DNA from: an uncultured Oscillospiraceae bacterium
GTDB lineage: Bacteria; Bacillota; Clostridia; Oscillospirales; Oscillospiraceae
Reading direction: 5' to 3'
Assembly (NCBI GenBank): GCA_905205085.1
Contig: CAJLCG010000051.1
Location: 1-15,902 of the forward strand
Length of the DNA stretch: 15,902 nucleotides
The notes beneath the pieces were generated by a model. That model was not told the DNA's origin and did not search any database. It saw only the letters and a program-made list of their open reading frames with translations. Of the stretch, positions 1 through 6,005 are shown one piece after another. Numbering within the stretch: the first letter of the stretch is position 1; every line of letters begins with the position of its first letter. The position numbers and the translations under genes are program-made.

Positions 1-26
1 CAGGCAATAGCCTGGGGCACTTTTTT
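1..26 (+). terminator. Partial terminator hairpin at the window edge
   Basis: CAGGC at 1-5 pairs with GCCTG at 10-14 around loop AATA, and the sequence continues GGGCAC then TTTTTT at 21-26. The usual form would have GTGCCC just before position 1, giving an 11-bp stem with a U-tract. That would make this the terminator of a plus-strand gene outside the window, possibly shared with the minus-strand sulfite reductase gene that ends at 41. The left arm is mostly off the window, so this is partly inferred. Confidence 0.5.
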
Positions 27-40
27 GCGTGATTTTGATG

Positions 41-964
41 TTACTGAGCCAGGATCTCGTCCTTGCGCTCCAGCAGCTCGTTGGACATGAGCATCTTCTT
101 GACCTCGTCAAAGCCCAGACGGGTGACGGTGTCAGCAAAGCGCTCCTTGGGCTCGCCGTAGGCCTTGAAGAGCAGCATGCACTTCTCCACCATGTCCAGC
201 ACCTCGTCCTCGCTGGTGAAGATCACATCCAGAGGACGGCCCATGGCGGTGCGCTTGCCCCAGCGGCCGCCCAGATACACCAGGTAGCCGGTGGTCTGGG
301 CCTCAATGGCGTGGAAGGGGCACTTGCGGATGCAGCGGCCGCAGTGATTGCAGGTGTTGGGGTCAATGACTGCCTTGCCCTCCACCACCTTGGCGACGTG
401 CATGGGGCACTCCTTCTCGCACATCTTGCAGCCCTTACACAGATCGGGGTGGACCAGGGGAATCCGCTGACCCACGATGCCCACGTCGTTCAGGTCGGGC
501 TTGACGCAGTTGTTGGGGCAGCCGCCCACGGCAATCTTGAACTTGTGGGGCAGCTTCACCTGATTGTAGCCCACAAAGAAGCGCTCATGGATCTTCTTGG
601 ACAGCGCATAGGTGTCAATAAGGCCGTACTGGCAGGTGGTGCCCTTACAGGAGACCACCGGACGCACCTTGGCGCCGGTGCCGCCGGTCTCCAGGCCGGC
701 CTGCTCCTTTAGATACTGGCGCAAGGGCTCGATGTTCTCAAAGGGAACTCCCTGGATCTCCATGGTCAGGCGGGTGGTCATGGCAATCTCGCCGCTGCCG
801 AACTTCTTGGCGGCCTCAGCTACCACCGCGCACTCCTCCGCCGTGATCTTTCCGTTGCGGGTGATGACCCGGCCATTAAAGCGGTCGGTGGTCCGCTTGT
901 CCCACAAAAAGCCCAGGCCCTTGACCCGGGTGATCTCACTCTGAGGAATCTTGTTTTCACTCAT
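41..964 (-). CDS. asrC: AsrC-like siroheme sulfite reductase with ferredoxin domain
   Basis: The 307-residue protein has the nitrite/sulfite reductase layout. An N-terminal ferredoxin-like half carries TTRLTMEIQG at 63-72. The siroheme/[4Fe-4S] cysteines are C106, C111, C149 and C153 (motifs CKGTTCQYG and GGCPNNC). Inserted after these is a two-cluster ferredoxin domain with CxxCxxCxxxCP at 176-187 and 205-216. This matches the dissimilatory-type anaerobic sulfite reductase subunit C, a cytoplasmic enzyme reducing sulfite to sulfide in six electrons. It is slightly shorter than the enterobacterial AsrC. No asrA or asrB partner lies beside it in the window, so the electron donor is unknown and could be elsewhere. 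The ATG at 964 has GGGAGG about 11 bases upstream. It has its own promoter at 1107-1135, behind the LysR gene on the same strand. The fold and cofactors are clear. Sulfite rather than nitrite or another substrate is inferred from family resemblance. Confidence 0.85.
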   Translation of the reverse strand: MSENKIPQSEITRVKGLGFLWDKRTTDRFNGRVITRNGKITAEECAVVAEAAKKFGSGEIAMTTRLTMEIQGVPFENIEPLRQYLKEQAGLETGGTGAKVRPVVSCKGTTCQYGLIDTYALSKKIHERFFVGYNQVKLPHKFKIAVGGCPNNCVKPDLNDVGIVGQRIPLVHPDLCKGCKMCEKECPMHVAKVVEGKAVIDPNTCNHCGRCIRKCPFHAIEAQTTGYLVYLGGRWGKRTAMGRPLDVIFTSEDEVLDMVEKCMLLFKAYGEPKERFADTVTRLGFDEVKKMLMSNELLERKDEILAQ

Positions 965-1030
965 AGATAGTATAACCTCCCTGTTTTTCGTACCGCAACT
1001 TCATGCAGCACCGGGCATAAAATCTGCCGC

Positions 1031-1091
1031 ATGTCCAAAGAACCCAGAAGGCTTCCCCACCTTCCTCTGCTGTACAGCCGGTCCTGGACAT
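1031..1091 (-). ncRNA. Structured 5' leader of the sulfite reductase mRNA (candidate cis-regulatory RNA)
   Basis: In the minus-strand transcript AUGUCC (1091-1086) can pair with GGACAU (1036-1031). Beyond a small A/UUU internal loop, GGACC (1084-1080) pairs with GGUUC (1044-1040). The enclosed segment holds a second stem, GAAGG (1064-1060, read as the RNA) with CCUUC (1051-1047), and a self-complementary GCUGUACAGC. Nearer the start codon a further CAUG...CAG/CUG-CAUG pairing is possible. I do not recognise it as a named riboswitch family, and it has no clear terminator. The pairing is visible, but a regulatory function is inference. Confidence 0.35.
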
Positions 1092-1106
1092 TTTCTTACA
1101 GATACT

Positions 1107-1135
1107 AGAATACAGGAATCCCTTTCCCCTGTCAA
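1107..1135 (-). promoter_or_regulatory. Sigma-A promoter for the sulfite reductase gene
   Basis: Read on the minus strand, TTGACA (1135-1130) is followed after exactly 17 bases by TATTCT (1112-1107). Transcription would start near 1100, giving a leader of about 135 nt before the ATG at 964. The perfect -35 and ideal spacing make it convincing. It lies just behind the LysR stop codon at 1153. Confidence 0.75.
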
Positions 1136-1152
1136 TCACCTGCTGCACACGA

Positions 1153-2046
1153 TTACCCCTCTATGTTCTGGGGAGAAAGCAGTTCAAATAGTTGCTGATA
1201 CCGCTGGGCAAAGACACTGCCTTTGCGCCACAGGAAGGTGATATCGTGGCTCTCCTGGAAATCTTCCAACGGAATCGCCCGCAAAAGTCCCTGCTTCAGC
1301 TGAGGCTGGGCCGCCGCCTGATAGAGAAATCCCACGCCACAACCCAAAAGCAGCAACTGCTTTAGTACATTCATATCGCTGACCTGAATGATACTGCGAA
1401 ATTCCTCCACCGTCCGGTTCTCCCGGCTCAGGGCCCGACGGATGATCTCCCGGTTGCCGGAACCTGGCTCCCGCACCACCAAGGTCTCCCCCAGCAGGTC
1501 GGAGAGCACCTTAGGCTCCCGCTCAAATTGATACTCTGCCCCGCATACCGCCAGATAAGGCTCCCGGCGGTAGAGGAGGGAATCGTAGTCGCTTTTGCAG
1601 AAATAGCCCTCCACGATGGCAAAATCCAGTTCTCCCTGGTCCAGGGCGGCGCACAGACTCTCTGTGTTGGACACCCGCATGGAGATGGGGGCATCGGGGT
1701 ACATCTGGTGGTAGCGGGCCAGAGGCTCCGGAATCAGCGACATACCTACGGTAGGCGTCACGCCGAAAACCAGCCGGTGGGCTCCAGGTCCCGGATCGTG
1801 AAGGCGGCGGCGGAGCATCTGTTCGTCATGCTTTACCGTCAATGCCATCCCCCGCAGCAGCTCGCCCTCCCGGGTTAGAGACAGGCGCTTGTTGGCGTAG
1901 GTGAACAGGGGCGCCTCATACTGCTCCTCCAGCCAGCGGATATGCTGGGAGACGGCGGGCTGGGTAATGTTCAGCGCCTCGGCTGCCCGGGTGTAATTCA
2001 TATATTGGCACACAGCCAGAAAAGTATCCATTCGAAAATCCAACAT
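1153..2046 (-). CDS. LysR-family transcriptional regulator
   Basis: This is a 297-residue LysR-type regulator of normal length. The N-terminal winged helix-turn-helix spans about residues 5-60 (NYTRAAEALNITQPAVSQHI at 17-36). The remainder is the two-lobed effector-binding domain, with the typical LDFAIVEG and GCGVGFL segments. I place the start at 2046, not the in-frame ATG at 2070, because AGGAGGG ends about 7 bases before 2046 and the family begins at the MLDFRMDTF-type segment. The gene is divergent from the chromate transporter pair across 133 bases, the usual position for a LysR protein controlling its neighbour. It also lies just upstream of the sulfite reductase gene on the same strand, so either or both could be targets. 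The effector is unknown. Confidence 0.9.
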   Translation of the reverse strand: MLDFRMDTFLAVCQYMNYTRAAEALNITQPAVSQHIRWLEEQYEAPLFTYANKRLSLTREGELLRGMALTVKHDEQMLRRRLHDPGPGAHRLVFGVTPTVGMSLIPEPLARYHQMYPDAPISMRVSNTESLCAALDQGELDFAIVEGYFCKSDYDSLLYRREPYLAVCGAEYQFEREPKVLSDLLGETLVVREPGSGNREIIRRALSRENRTVEEFRSIIQVSDMNVLKQLLLLGCGVGFLYQAAAQPQLKQGLLRAIPLEDFQESHDITFLWRKGSVFAQRYQQLFELLSPQNIEG

Positions 2047-2078
2047 AGGTATCCCTCCTGGTTTTATCATAACATAAC

Positions 2079-2084
2079 ATTATA
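2079..2084 (-). promoter_or_regulatory. Probable -10 box for the LysR gene
   Basis: TATAAT on the minus strand lies 33 bases upstream of the ATG at 2046, inside a very AT-rich stretch (2064-2125). No good -35 is seen at 16-18 bases. The surrounding intergenic DNA probably holds the LysR binding sites, but I cannot single out one convincing T-N11-A box. Confidence 0.4.
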
Positions 2085-2105
2085 TATAAATAAAGATAAA
2101 CAATT

Positions 2106-2133
2106 TTTCTTTATGAAAAAAGTATGCTATGAT
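2106..2133 (+). promoter_or_regulatory. Probable promoter of the chromate transporter genes
   Basis: A good -10 (TATGAT, 2128-2133) lies 46 bases upstream of the ATG at 2180. The hexamer 16 bases upstream (TTTCTT, 2106-2111) is a poor -35. A strong -10 with a weak -35 is the usual form of a promoter needing a LysR activator, which fits the divergent regulator gene. The activation is inferred. Confidence 0.45.
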
Positions 2134-2179
2134 AAGGCCACCTCAGAGAAAGAGAGTATGAAAGGGGAAACAAACTGTT

Positions 2180-2764
2180 ATGAAAACGAAAGAGAACCCG
2201 GCACGGATGCTGTGGCAGCTGTTTAAGGCCACCTTCCTGCTCAGCGCCTTCACCTTCGGCGGCGGCTTTGTCATCGTGTCCCTGATGAAGAAAAAATTTG
2301 TGGAAGACCTGAAATGGCTGGAGGAGGATGAGATGCTGGACATCACCGCCATCGCCCAGTCCTCCCCCGGTCCCATCCCCATTAACGCCTCGGTCATTCT
2401 GGGATACCGAATGTACGGTGTGATCGGCTCCCTGGTGGCCATCCTGGGTACCGCCCTCCCCCCCATGATCATCATCTCGGTTATCTCCGTATTTTATACC
2501 CAGTTCCGCACCAACCGCATCATCGCCATTGCCCTGCAGGTCATGCGTGCCGGTGTGGCGGCGGTCATCTTTGATGTGGTCATCAACCTGGCCAAGAATG
2601 TGATTGCCACCAAACGCACCCTCTACATCCTCCTCATGGTCACCGCCTTTGTGGGCAAGGTCATCCTGGGCGTGGACGCTATGATCGTGATCCTGTGCTG
2701 CCTGGTGGTGGGTCTGGTGGACCTGGCCATGGAACTGCGCAGCAATCGAAAGGTGGTGGCGTAA
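2180..2764 (+). CDS. Chromate transporter family (CHR), first half-size subunit
   Basis: The 194-residue membrane protein is one CHR domain. FTFGGGF at 25-30, the SSPGPIPIN segment at 61-69 and several hydrophobic helices (about 75-105, 115-137, 147-180) are the family's landmarks. Short CHR proteins act as pairs equivalent to the two halves of full-length ChrA. Some transport chromate outward, but for most Firmicutes members the substrate is unproven. GAAAGGGG upstream of the ATG serves as the ribosome binding site. The TAA directly abuts the ATG of the second subunit, so the two are certainly co-transcribed. The divergent LysR gene is the likely regulator. Confidence 0.9.
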   Translation: MKTKENPARMLWQLFKATFLLSAFTFGGGFVIVSLMKKKFVEDLKWLEEDEMLDITAIAQSSPGPIPINASVILGYRMYGVIGSLVAILGTALPPMIIISVISVFYTQFRTNRIIAIALQVMRAGVAAVIFDVVINLAKNVIATKRTLYILLMVTAFVGKVILGVDAMIVILCCLVVGLVDLAMELRSNRKVVA

Positions 2765-3340
2765 ATGAACATCCTCACACAGCTGTTCTTCGCCTTCATT
2801 CAGGTAGGCATGTTTAGTGTGGGCGGCGGCTACGCTGCCATCCCCCTCATCCAGAACCAAATCGTGGACATCCACGGCCTGATGACCCTGCCTGAATTTA
2901 CCGACCTTATCACCATCGCGGAGATGACCCCCGGCCCCATCTCCATCAATTCCGCCACCTTCGTGGGCATGCGCCTGGCCGGCATCCCCGGCGTGCTGCT
3001 GTGCACCCTGGGCTGCATCATCCCCTCCTTCTGCATCTGCCTGGCGCTGGCCCACTTCTACTACAAGTACCGCAGCTTCAGCGGCGTGCAGACCGTCCTG
3101 TCCGCCCTGCGCCCCGCGGTGGTCGCCCTGATCGCCTCCGCCGGACTGTCCATCCTGCTGCTGGGTGTGTTCCAGTCCGACCTGGCCCATGTGGCCCTGT
3201 CCAATTTCCGCTGGATCGAGGCCGTGATCTTTGTGGGCGCTCTGTTCATCCTGCGCAAGTTCCGCCCCAGCGCCATCGCCGTCATCTTCGGCTCTGGCGT
3301 GGTAGGCACCGCAGCTTATCTGCTGCTGGGCCTGGCGTGA
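2765..3340 (+). CDS. Chromate transporter family (CHR), second half-size subunit
   Basis: This 191-residue partner of the preceding gene has the same repeat: FSVGGGYAAIP at 17-27, EMTPGPISIN at 53-62, and hydrophobic helices over about 75-100, 113-137, 149-163 and 171-190. The two proteins are homologous halves in the order seen in other split CHR pairs, and probably form an antiparallel heterodimer. The ATG follows the upstream stop without a gap. AAAGGTGGTGG in the end of the first gene supplies the ribosome binding site. A strong terminator follows, so the transport operon consists of these two genes only. The actual substrate cannot be read from sequence. Confidence 0.9.
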   Translation: MNILTQLFFAFIQVGMFSVGGGYAAIPLIQNQIVDIHGLMTLPEFTDLITIAEMTPGPISINSATFVGMRLAGIPGVLLCTLGCIIPSFCICLALAHFYYKYRSFSGVQTVLSALRPAVVALIASAGLSILLLGVFQSDLAHVALSNFRWIEAVIFVGALFILRKFRPSAIAVIFGSGVVGTAAYLLLGLA

Positions 3341-3356
3341 GCCTCTCTCCTTTCCA

Positions 3357-3392
3357 CCCGGAACGGGATCTCCCGTTCCGGGCATTTTTTCT
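3357..3392 (+). terminator. Rho-independent terminator of the chromate transporter operon
   Basis: A perfect 12-bp inverted repeat (3357-3368 with 3371-3382) has a 2-base centre that opens to a normal loop. It is followed by CATTTTTTCTT. This is a strong classical terminator 16 bases after the stop codon. Confidence 0.9.
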
Positions 3393-3420
3393 TGTCTTTG
3401 ACACCCCGCCCTGCTATCAT
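3392..3420 (+). promoter_or_regulatory. Probable promoter of the DUF2974 hydrolase gene
   Basis: TTGTCT (3392-3397), a 17-base spacer and TATCAT (3415-3420) fit a sigma-A promoter. The start codon is at 3449, giving a leader of about 20-25 nt. The -35 begins in the T-tract of the preceding terminator. Confidence 0.6.
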
Positions 3421-3448
3421 GGAACCACCATCCAGCAAGGAGGTATGT

Positions 3449-4537
3449 ATGGGAACTATCTTCGACTACCTGGCCTGGCGGGGAGATATCCCCCTTACTC
3501 AGGTCCCCCTCAATTCGGTGGATGCCCTCATTCTGTCCACCCTGGCCTACGTCCACTTTCAGGATCTGGTACCCGACCGGCCCGGCCCCGGCGTGCCCCT
3601 GGCCCAGGCCGCCCAGGCTTTTCTCTCCCTTCCGGAAGCTTCTACGGAGGACCGGGTCCGGTGTGACAACGACCGCAAGCTCCTCCGTGCCCTGATCGAT
3701 GCTCCACGGTTTTCCGGACTGACCCTCACCTTCCACCAGGATATCTTCTCCCCCCAGCGAGAGACCCAGTTTGCCGCCCTGGCCGTCCGTCTGGAGCGGG
3801 AAACGGCCTTTTTGGCCTTCCGGGGCACCGACTCTACCCTGGTAGGCTGGAAAGAGGACTTCAACATGAGTTTCCTGGACACCGTCCCCGCCCAGCAGGC
3901 CGCCCTAGACTACCTCACCGCTTGGGTCGCTCACAGTCCCAGCCCTGTCATTCTGGGCGGCCACTCCAAGGGGGGCAACCTGGCCGTCTACGCCGCCGCC
4001 CTGGCTGCTCCTACGGTGCGGGACCGGGTGAAGGCGGTATACAACAACGACGGCCCTGGCTTTACCAAAAAGGTCCTTTCCTCCCCCGGCTATCTGGAGC
4101 TTATCCCCCGCATCCGCTCCTTTGTCCCCCAGTCCTCGGTGGTGGGGATGCTGCTGGAGCACGAGGATCCCTACACCGTGATCAAAAGCCGTCAGCTGGG
4201 TATCTTCCAGCACGACCCCTACTCCTGGGAGGTGCAGGGAGGCGGCTTTGTGGTGTTGGACCAGGTGACTCAGGGCAGCCGGAAGCTGGATGAGACCCTG
4301 AAAACCTGGCTGGACGCCCTCACGCCCACAGACCGTGAAGTCTTTCTGGACGGCCTATACCAGGCCCTGGCGGGCACCCAGGCCCGCTCCTTGGACGACC
4401 TGGCCCAGCCTAAAAACCTGTACACCGTCTTTCAGGGACTTACCCGCCTGGACGAGGGAACCCGTCTGAGCATCGCCCGCACCCTGGGTCTGCTGGCCAA
4501 GTCGGCTGCCGGAGTCCTTCTGGACAACGACGACTGA
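3449..4537 (+). CDS. DUF2974 (Mbeg1-like) alpha/beta-hydrolase family protein
   Basis: The 362-residue protein has a serine hydrolase elbow, GHSKGGN at 171-177 with nucleophile candidate Ser173. FRGTD at 124-128 resembles the oxyanion-side segment of class 3 lipase-like folds. NNDGPGF at 199-205 and QHDPYSW at 254-260 are also typical of DUF2974 proteins and may supply the acid and histidine. There is no signal peptide or membrane helix, so it is probably cytoplasmic. I use ATG 3449 because AAGGAGG (3437-3443) lies 5 bases upstream. An in-frame ATG at 3392 lies at the promoter itself and would be untranslated. The gene stands alone between two terminator hairpins. The substrate is unknown, and lipase or esterase activity would be a guess from fold. 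Confidence 0.85.
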   Translation: MGTIFDYLAWRGDIPLTQVPLNSVDALILSTLAYVHFQDLVPDRPGPGVPLAQAAQAFLSLPEASTEDRVRCDNDRKLLRALIDAPRFSGLTLTFHQDIFSPQRETQFAALAVRLERETAFLAFRGTDSTLVGWKEDFNMSFLDTVPAQQAALDYLTAWVAHSPSPVILGGHSKGGNLAVYAAALAAPTVRDRVKAVYNNDGPGFTKKVLSSPGYLELIPRIRSFVPQSSVVGMLLEHEDPYTVIKSRQLGIFQHDPYSWEVQGGGFVVLDQVTQGSRKLDETLKTWLDALTPTDREVFLDGLYQALAGTQARSLDDLAQPKNLYTVFQGLTRLDEGTRLSIARTLGLLAKSAAGVLLDNDD

Positions 4538-4546
4538 CACGCACTC

Positions 4547-4574
4547 TTTACATCCCCCTGAAATCTGCTATACT
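4547..4574 (+). promoter_or_regulatory. Probable promoter of the DUF554 gene
   Basis: TTTACA (4547-4552), a 16-base spacer and TATACT (4569-4574) fit a sigma-A promoter. Transcription would begin near 4581, about 29 bases before the ATG at 4610. The -10 lies in the loop of the hairpin described at 4554-4609. Confidence 0.6.
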
Positions 4575-4609
4575 AAATGGTTAGTGCAGCAGATTTTGGG
4601 GGTGTTTTT
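4554..4609 (+). terminator. Terminator-like hairpin after the hydrolase gene, overlapping DUF554 promoter and RBS
   Basis: CCCCC (4554-4558) pairs with GGGGG (4598-4602), and AAATCTGC (4561-4568) pairs with GCAGATTT (4589-4596), with a G-U pair and one bulge between. Inside, ACTAA (4572-4576) pairs with TTAGT (4581-4585). TTTTT at 4605-4609 follows after TG and abuts the DUF554 ATG. It should end transcripts of the hydrolase gene. A transcript started at the embedded promoter would lack the 5' arm, leaving the GGGGGTG ribosome binding site free. Confidence 0.65.
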
Positions 4610-5353
4610 ATGGTGGGCATGGGTACCATCGCCAACGTACTGGCTATCGTGGTGGGCGGCTGCATCGGCCTGCTGGCCAAGGGCGGACTGAAGCAGCACT
4701 ACCAGGACAGCGTGATCCGCTCTCTGGGACTGGCCACCCTGTTTATCGGGGCGGGTGGGGCTCTGTGCGGAATGCTGGTGGTGGAAGGCGGAGGTCTTAC
4801 CACTGTCAGCACCCGGGACACCCTATTTATGATCCTCTCCCTGGCCCTGGGCACCCTGGTGGGAGAATTTTTCGACTTTGACGGCAAGATGGAGCGGCTG
4901 GGGGTGTGGCTCAAGGCCCGGGCCGACCGCCGCGGCGGCGACAACCAGTTTGTCCAGGGCTTCGTCACCGCATCTCTGGTGGTGTGCATCGGGGCCATGG
5001 CCATTGTGGGCTCCATCCAGGACGGCCTGTCCGGCGACCCCTCCACCCTGTACACCAAATCCATCCTGGATTTTCTCATTGTGATGATCTTTGCCTCCAC
5101 CTACGGCAAGGGGGCCATCTTCTCCGCCCTGCCGGTGGGTGTCCTCCAGGGAGCGGTTACCCTGTGCGCCGGGCTCCTTTCCCCCGTGTTCAGCCAGCCT
5201 GTCATTGACAACCTGTCCTTCCTGGGCAGCATGCTCATCTTCTGCGTGGGTATCAACCTGTGCTTTGGCACCAAGTTCAAGGTGGCCAACATGCTGCCTG
5301 CCCTGGTCTTTGGGGCAGTGTTTACCGCCGCCGGGCCTCTGCTCCCCTTTTAA
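4610..5353 (+). CDS. DUF554 family membrane protein (YqgA/YdfK-like)
   Basis: The 247-residue integral membrane protein matches DUF554. It begins with the characteristic GTIANVLAIVVGGCIG (5-20), then SLGLATLFIGAGGAL (38-52). The most conserved stretch is VVCIGAMAIVGSIQDGLSGD (124-143), followed by KSILDFLIVMIFASTYGKG. About six to seven membrane helices are apparent. The family's function is unknown, though transport has been proposed. I start at ATG 4610, which has GGGGGTG (4598-4604) 5 bases upstream. The ATG at 4577 would precede the predicted transcription start, and the ATG at 4619 is a weaker alternative. The gene appears monocistronic, closed by the terminator at 5364. Confidence 0.85.
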   Translation: MVGMGTIANVLAIVVGGCIGLLAKGGLKQHYQDSVIRSLGLATLFIGAGGALCGMLVVEGGGLTTVSTRDTLFMILSLALGTLVGEFFDFDGKMERLGVWLKARADRRGGDNQFVQGFVTASLVVCIGAMAIVGSIQDGLSGDPSTLYTKSILDFLIVMIFASTYGKGAIFSALPVGVLQGAVTLCAGLLSPVFSQPVIDNLSFLGSMLIFCVGINLCFGTKFKVANMLPALVFGAVFTAAGPLLPF

Positions 5354-5363
5354 ATATCACCTT

Positions 5364-5404
5364 TTTGCCCCGAGCTGCACACAACGGCCCGGGGCAAACT
5401 TTTT
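5364..5404 (+). terminator. Rho-independent terminator after DUF554
   Basis: TTTGCCCCG (5364-5372) pairs perfectly with CGGGGCAAA (5390-5398) around a 17-base loop. TTTTT (5400-5404) follows. The loop is longer than usual, but the stem and U-tract are good. T residues on the left flank could make it weakly bidirectional. Confidence 0.7.
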
Positions 5405-5422
5405 CGTGGGATTTCCCGTAAA
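5394..5422 (+). promoter_or_regulatory. Candidate ECF-type promoter of the sigma factor operon
   Basis: GCAAAC (5394-5399) followed by a T-run, 17 bases, then CGTAAA (5417-5422) resembles the Bacillus ECF pattern of an AAC-containing -35 and a CGT -10. It would start transcription near 5430, about 36 bases before the sigma gene, and would fit autoregulation. No good sigma-A promoter is seen in the same interval. A second CGTATA at 5427-5432 lacks a matching -35. Evidence is pattern only. Confidence 0.4.
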
Positions 5423-5465
5423 GCCCCGTATATACAAATAGAAACAACAACCAGGAGGTGAGGAC

Positions 5466-6005
5466 ATGGACCCATCGGCATGGATGGAGCGGCTCAGGCA
5501 GGACGACCACCAGGCCCTGGAGCAGCTGCTGACCCACTATGACGGCATGCTGCGCTACATCATCTCCGGCATGCTCTCCGACCCCCAGGACCGGGAGGAC
5601 TGCCTAGCCCAGGTCCGCTCCAAGCTGTGGGAGGGACGACACCAGTACGACCGGGAGAAGGCCAGCCCCGCCACCTGGCTCACCGCACTTTGCCGCAACG
5701 CCGCCTATGACCACCTGCGCGCTCAGCGCCGCCGGGGCGATTGGGATGAGCTGGACCCCCGCCGCCCCGATCCGGCCCCTGGGCCAGAGGAGCAAGTGCT
5801 TCGCCAGGAGCGGATTCAGCGGCTCCAGGAGGCGGTGAACCGGCTGTCCGCCCGGGACCGCACCCTCTTCTACCGCAAATACTACTACCTTCAGTCCACC
5901 GCCCGGATCGCCGCCGAGCTGGGCACCACGGAGCGGGCGGTGGAGGGAAAGCTCTACCGCATCCGCAAACGCCTGCAAACGCTGTTAGGAGGTGACGCGC
6001 TGTGA
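5466..6005 (+). CDS. ECF-type RNA polymerase sigma factor (sigma-70 family)
   Basis: The 179-residue protein has the two-domain ECF layout. Region 2 spans about residues 10-90, with QDREDCLAQVRSKLW at 41-55 and ATWLTALCRNAAYDHLR at 69-85 (the -10 recognition helix area). A charged Pro-rich linker covers 96-112. Region 4 covers about 118-175, with LSARDRTLFYRKYYYLQS and a helix-turn-helix at TARIAAELGTTERAVEGKLYR (last residues 145-165). It binds core RNA polymerase and directs it to a small regulon. AGGAGGTGAGG directly precedes the ATG. The stop overlaps the GTG start of the next gene by four bases (GTGA), which indicates translational coupling with a membrane partner that may act as its anti-sigma factor. 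Confidence 0.88.
   Translation: MDPSAWMERLRQDDHQALEQLLTHYDGMLRYIISGMLSDPQDREDCLAQVRSKLWEGRHQYDREKASPATWLTALCRNAAYDHLRAQRRRGDWDELDPRRPDPAPGPEEQVLRQERIQRLQEAVNRLSARDRTLFYRKYYYLQSTARIAAELGTTERAVEGKLYRIRKRLQTLLGGDAL

Noticed and set aside
957..1148. 63-codon minus-strand ORF in the sulfite reductase leader
   Set aside because: It begins in the promoter, upstream of the predicted transcription start near 1100, and overlaps the start of asrC. No ribosome site precedes it.
2064..2135. TTATCAT (2064-2070) and ATGATAA (2129-2135) as a LysR operator pair
   Set aside because: The 58-base separation is too large for one LysR box, and the second copy is simply the -10 of the transporter promoter. No convincing T-N11-A site could be chosen.
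3398..3420. TTGACA at 3398-3403 as -35 for the DUF2974 gene
   Set aside because: Only 11 bases separate it from TATCAT. TTGTCT at 3392-3397 has the correct 17-base spacing.
2111..3736. 541-codon minus-strand open frame opposite the chromate transporter genes
   Set aside because: It is rich in Gly, His, Asp and Gln with no domain, and is a by-product of the GC-rich codon pattern on the coding strand. The plus-strand genes have clear family motifs and ribosome sites.
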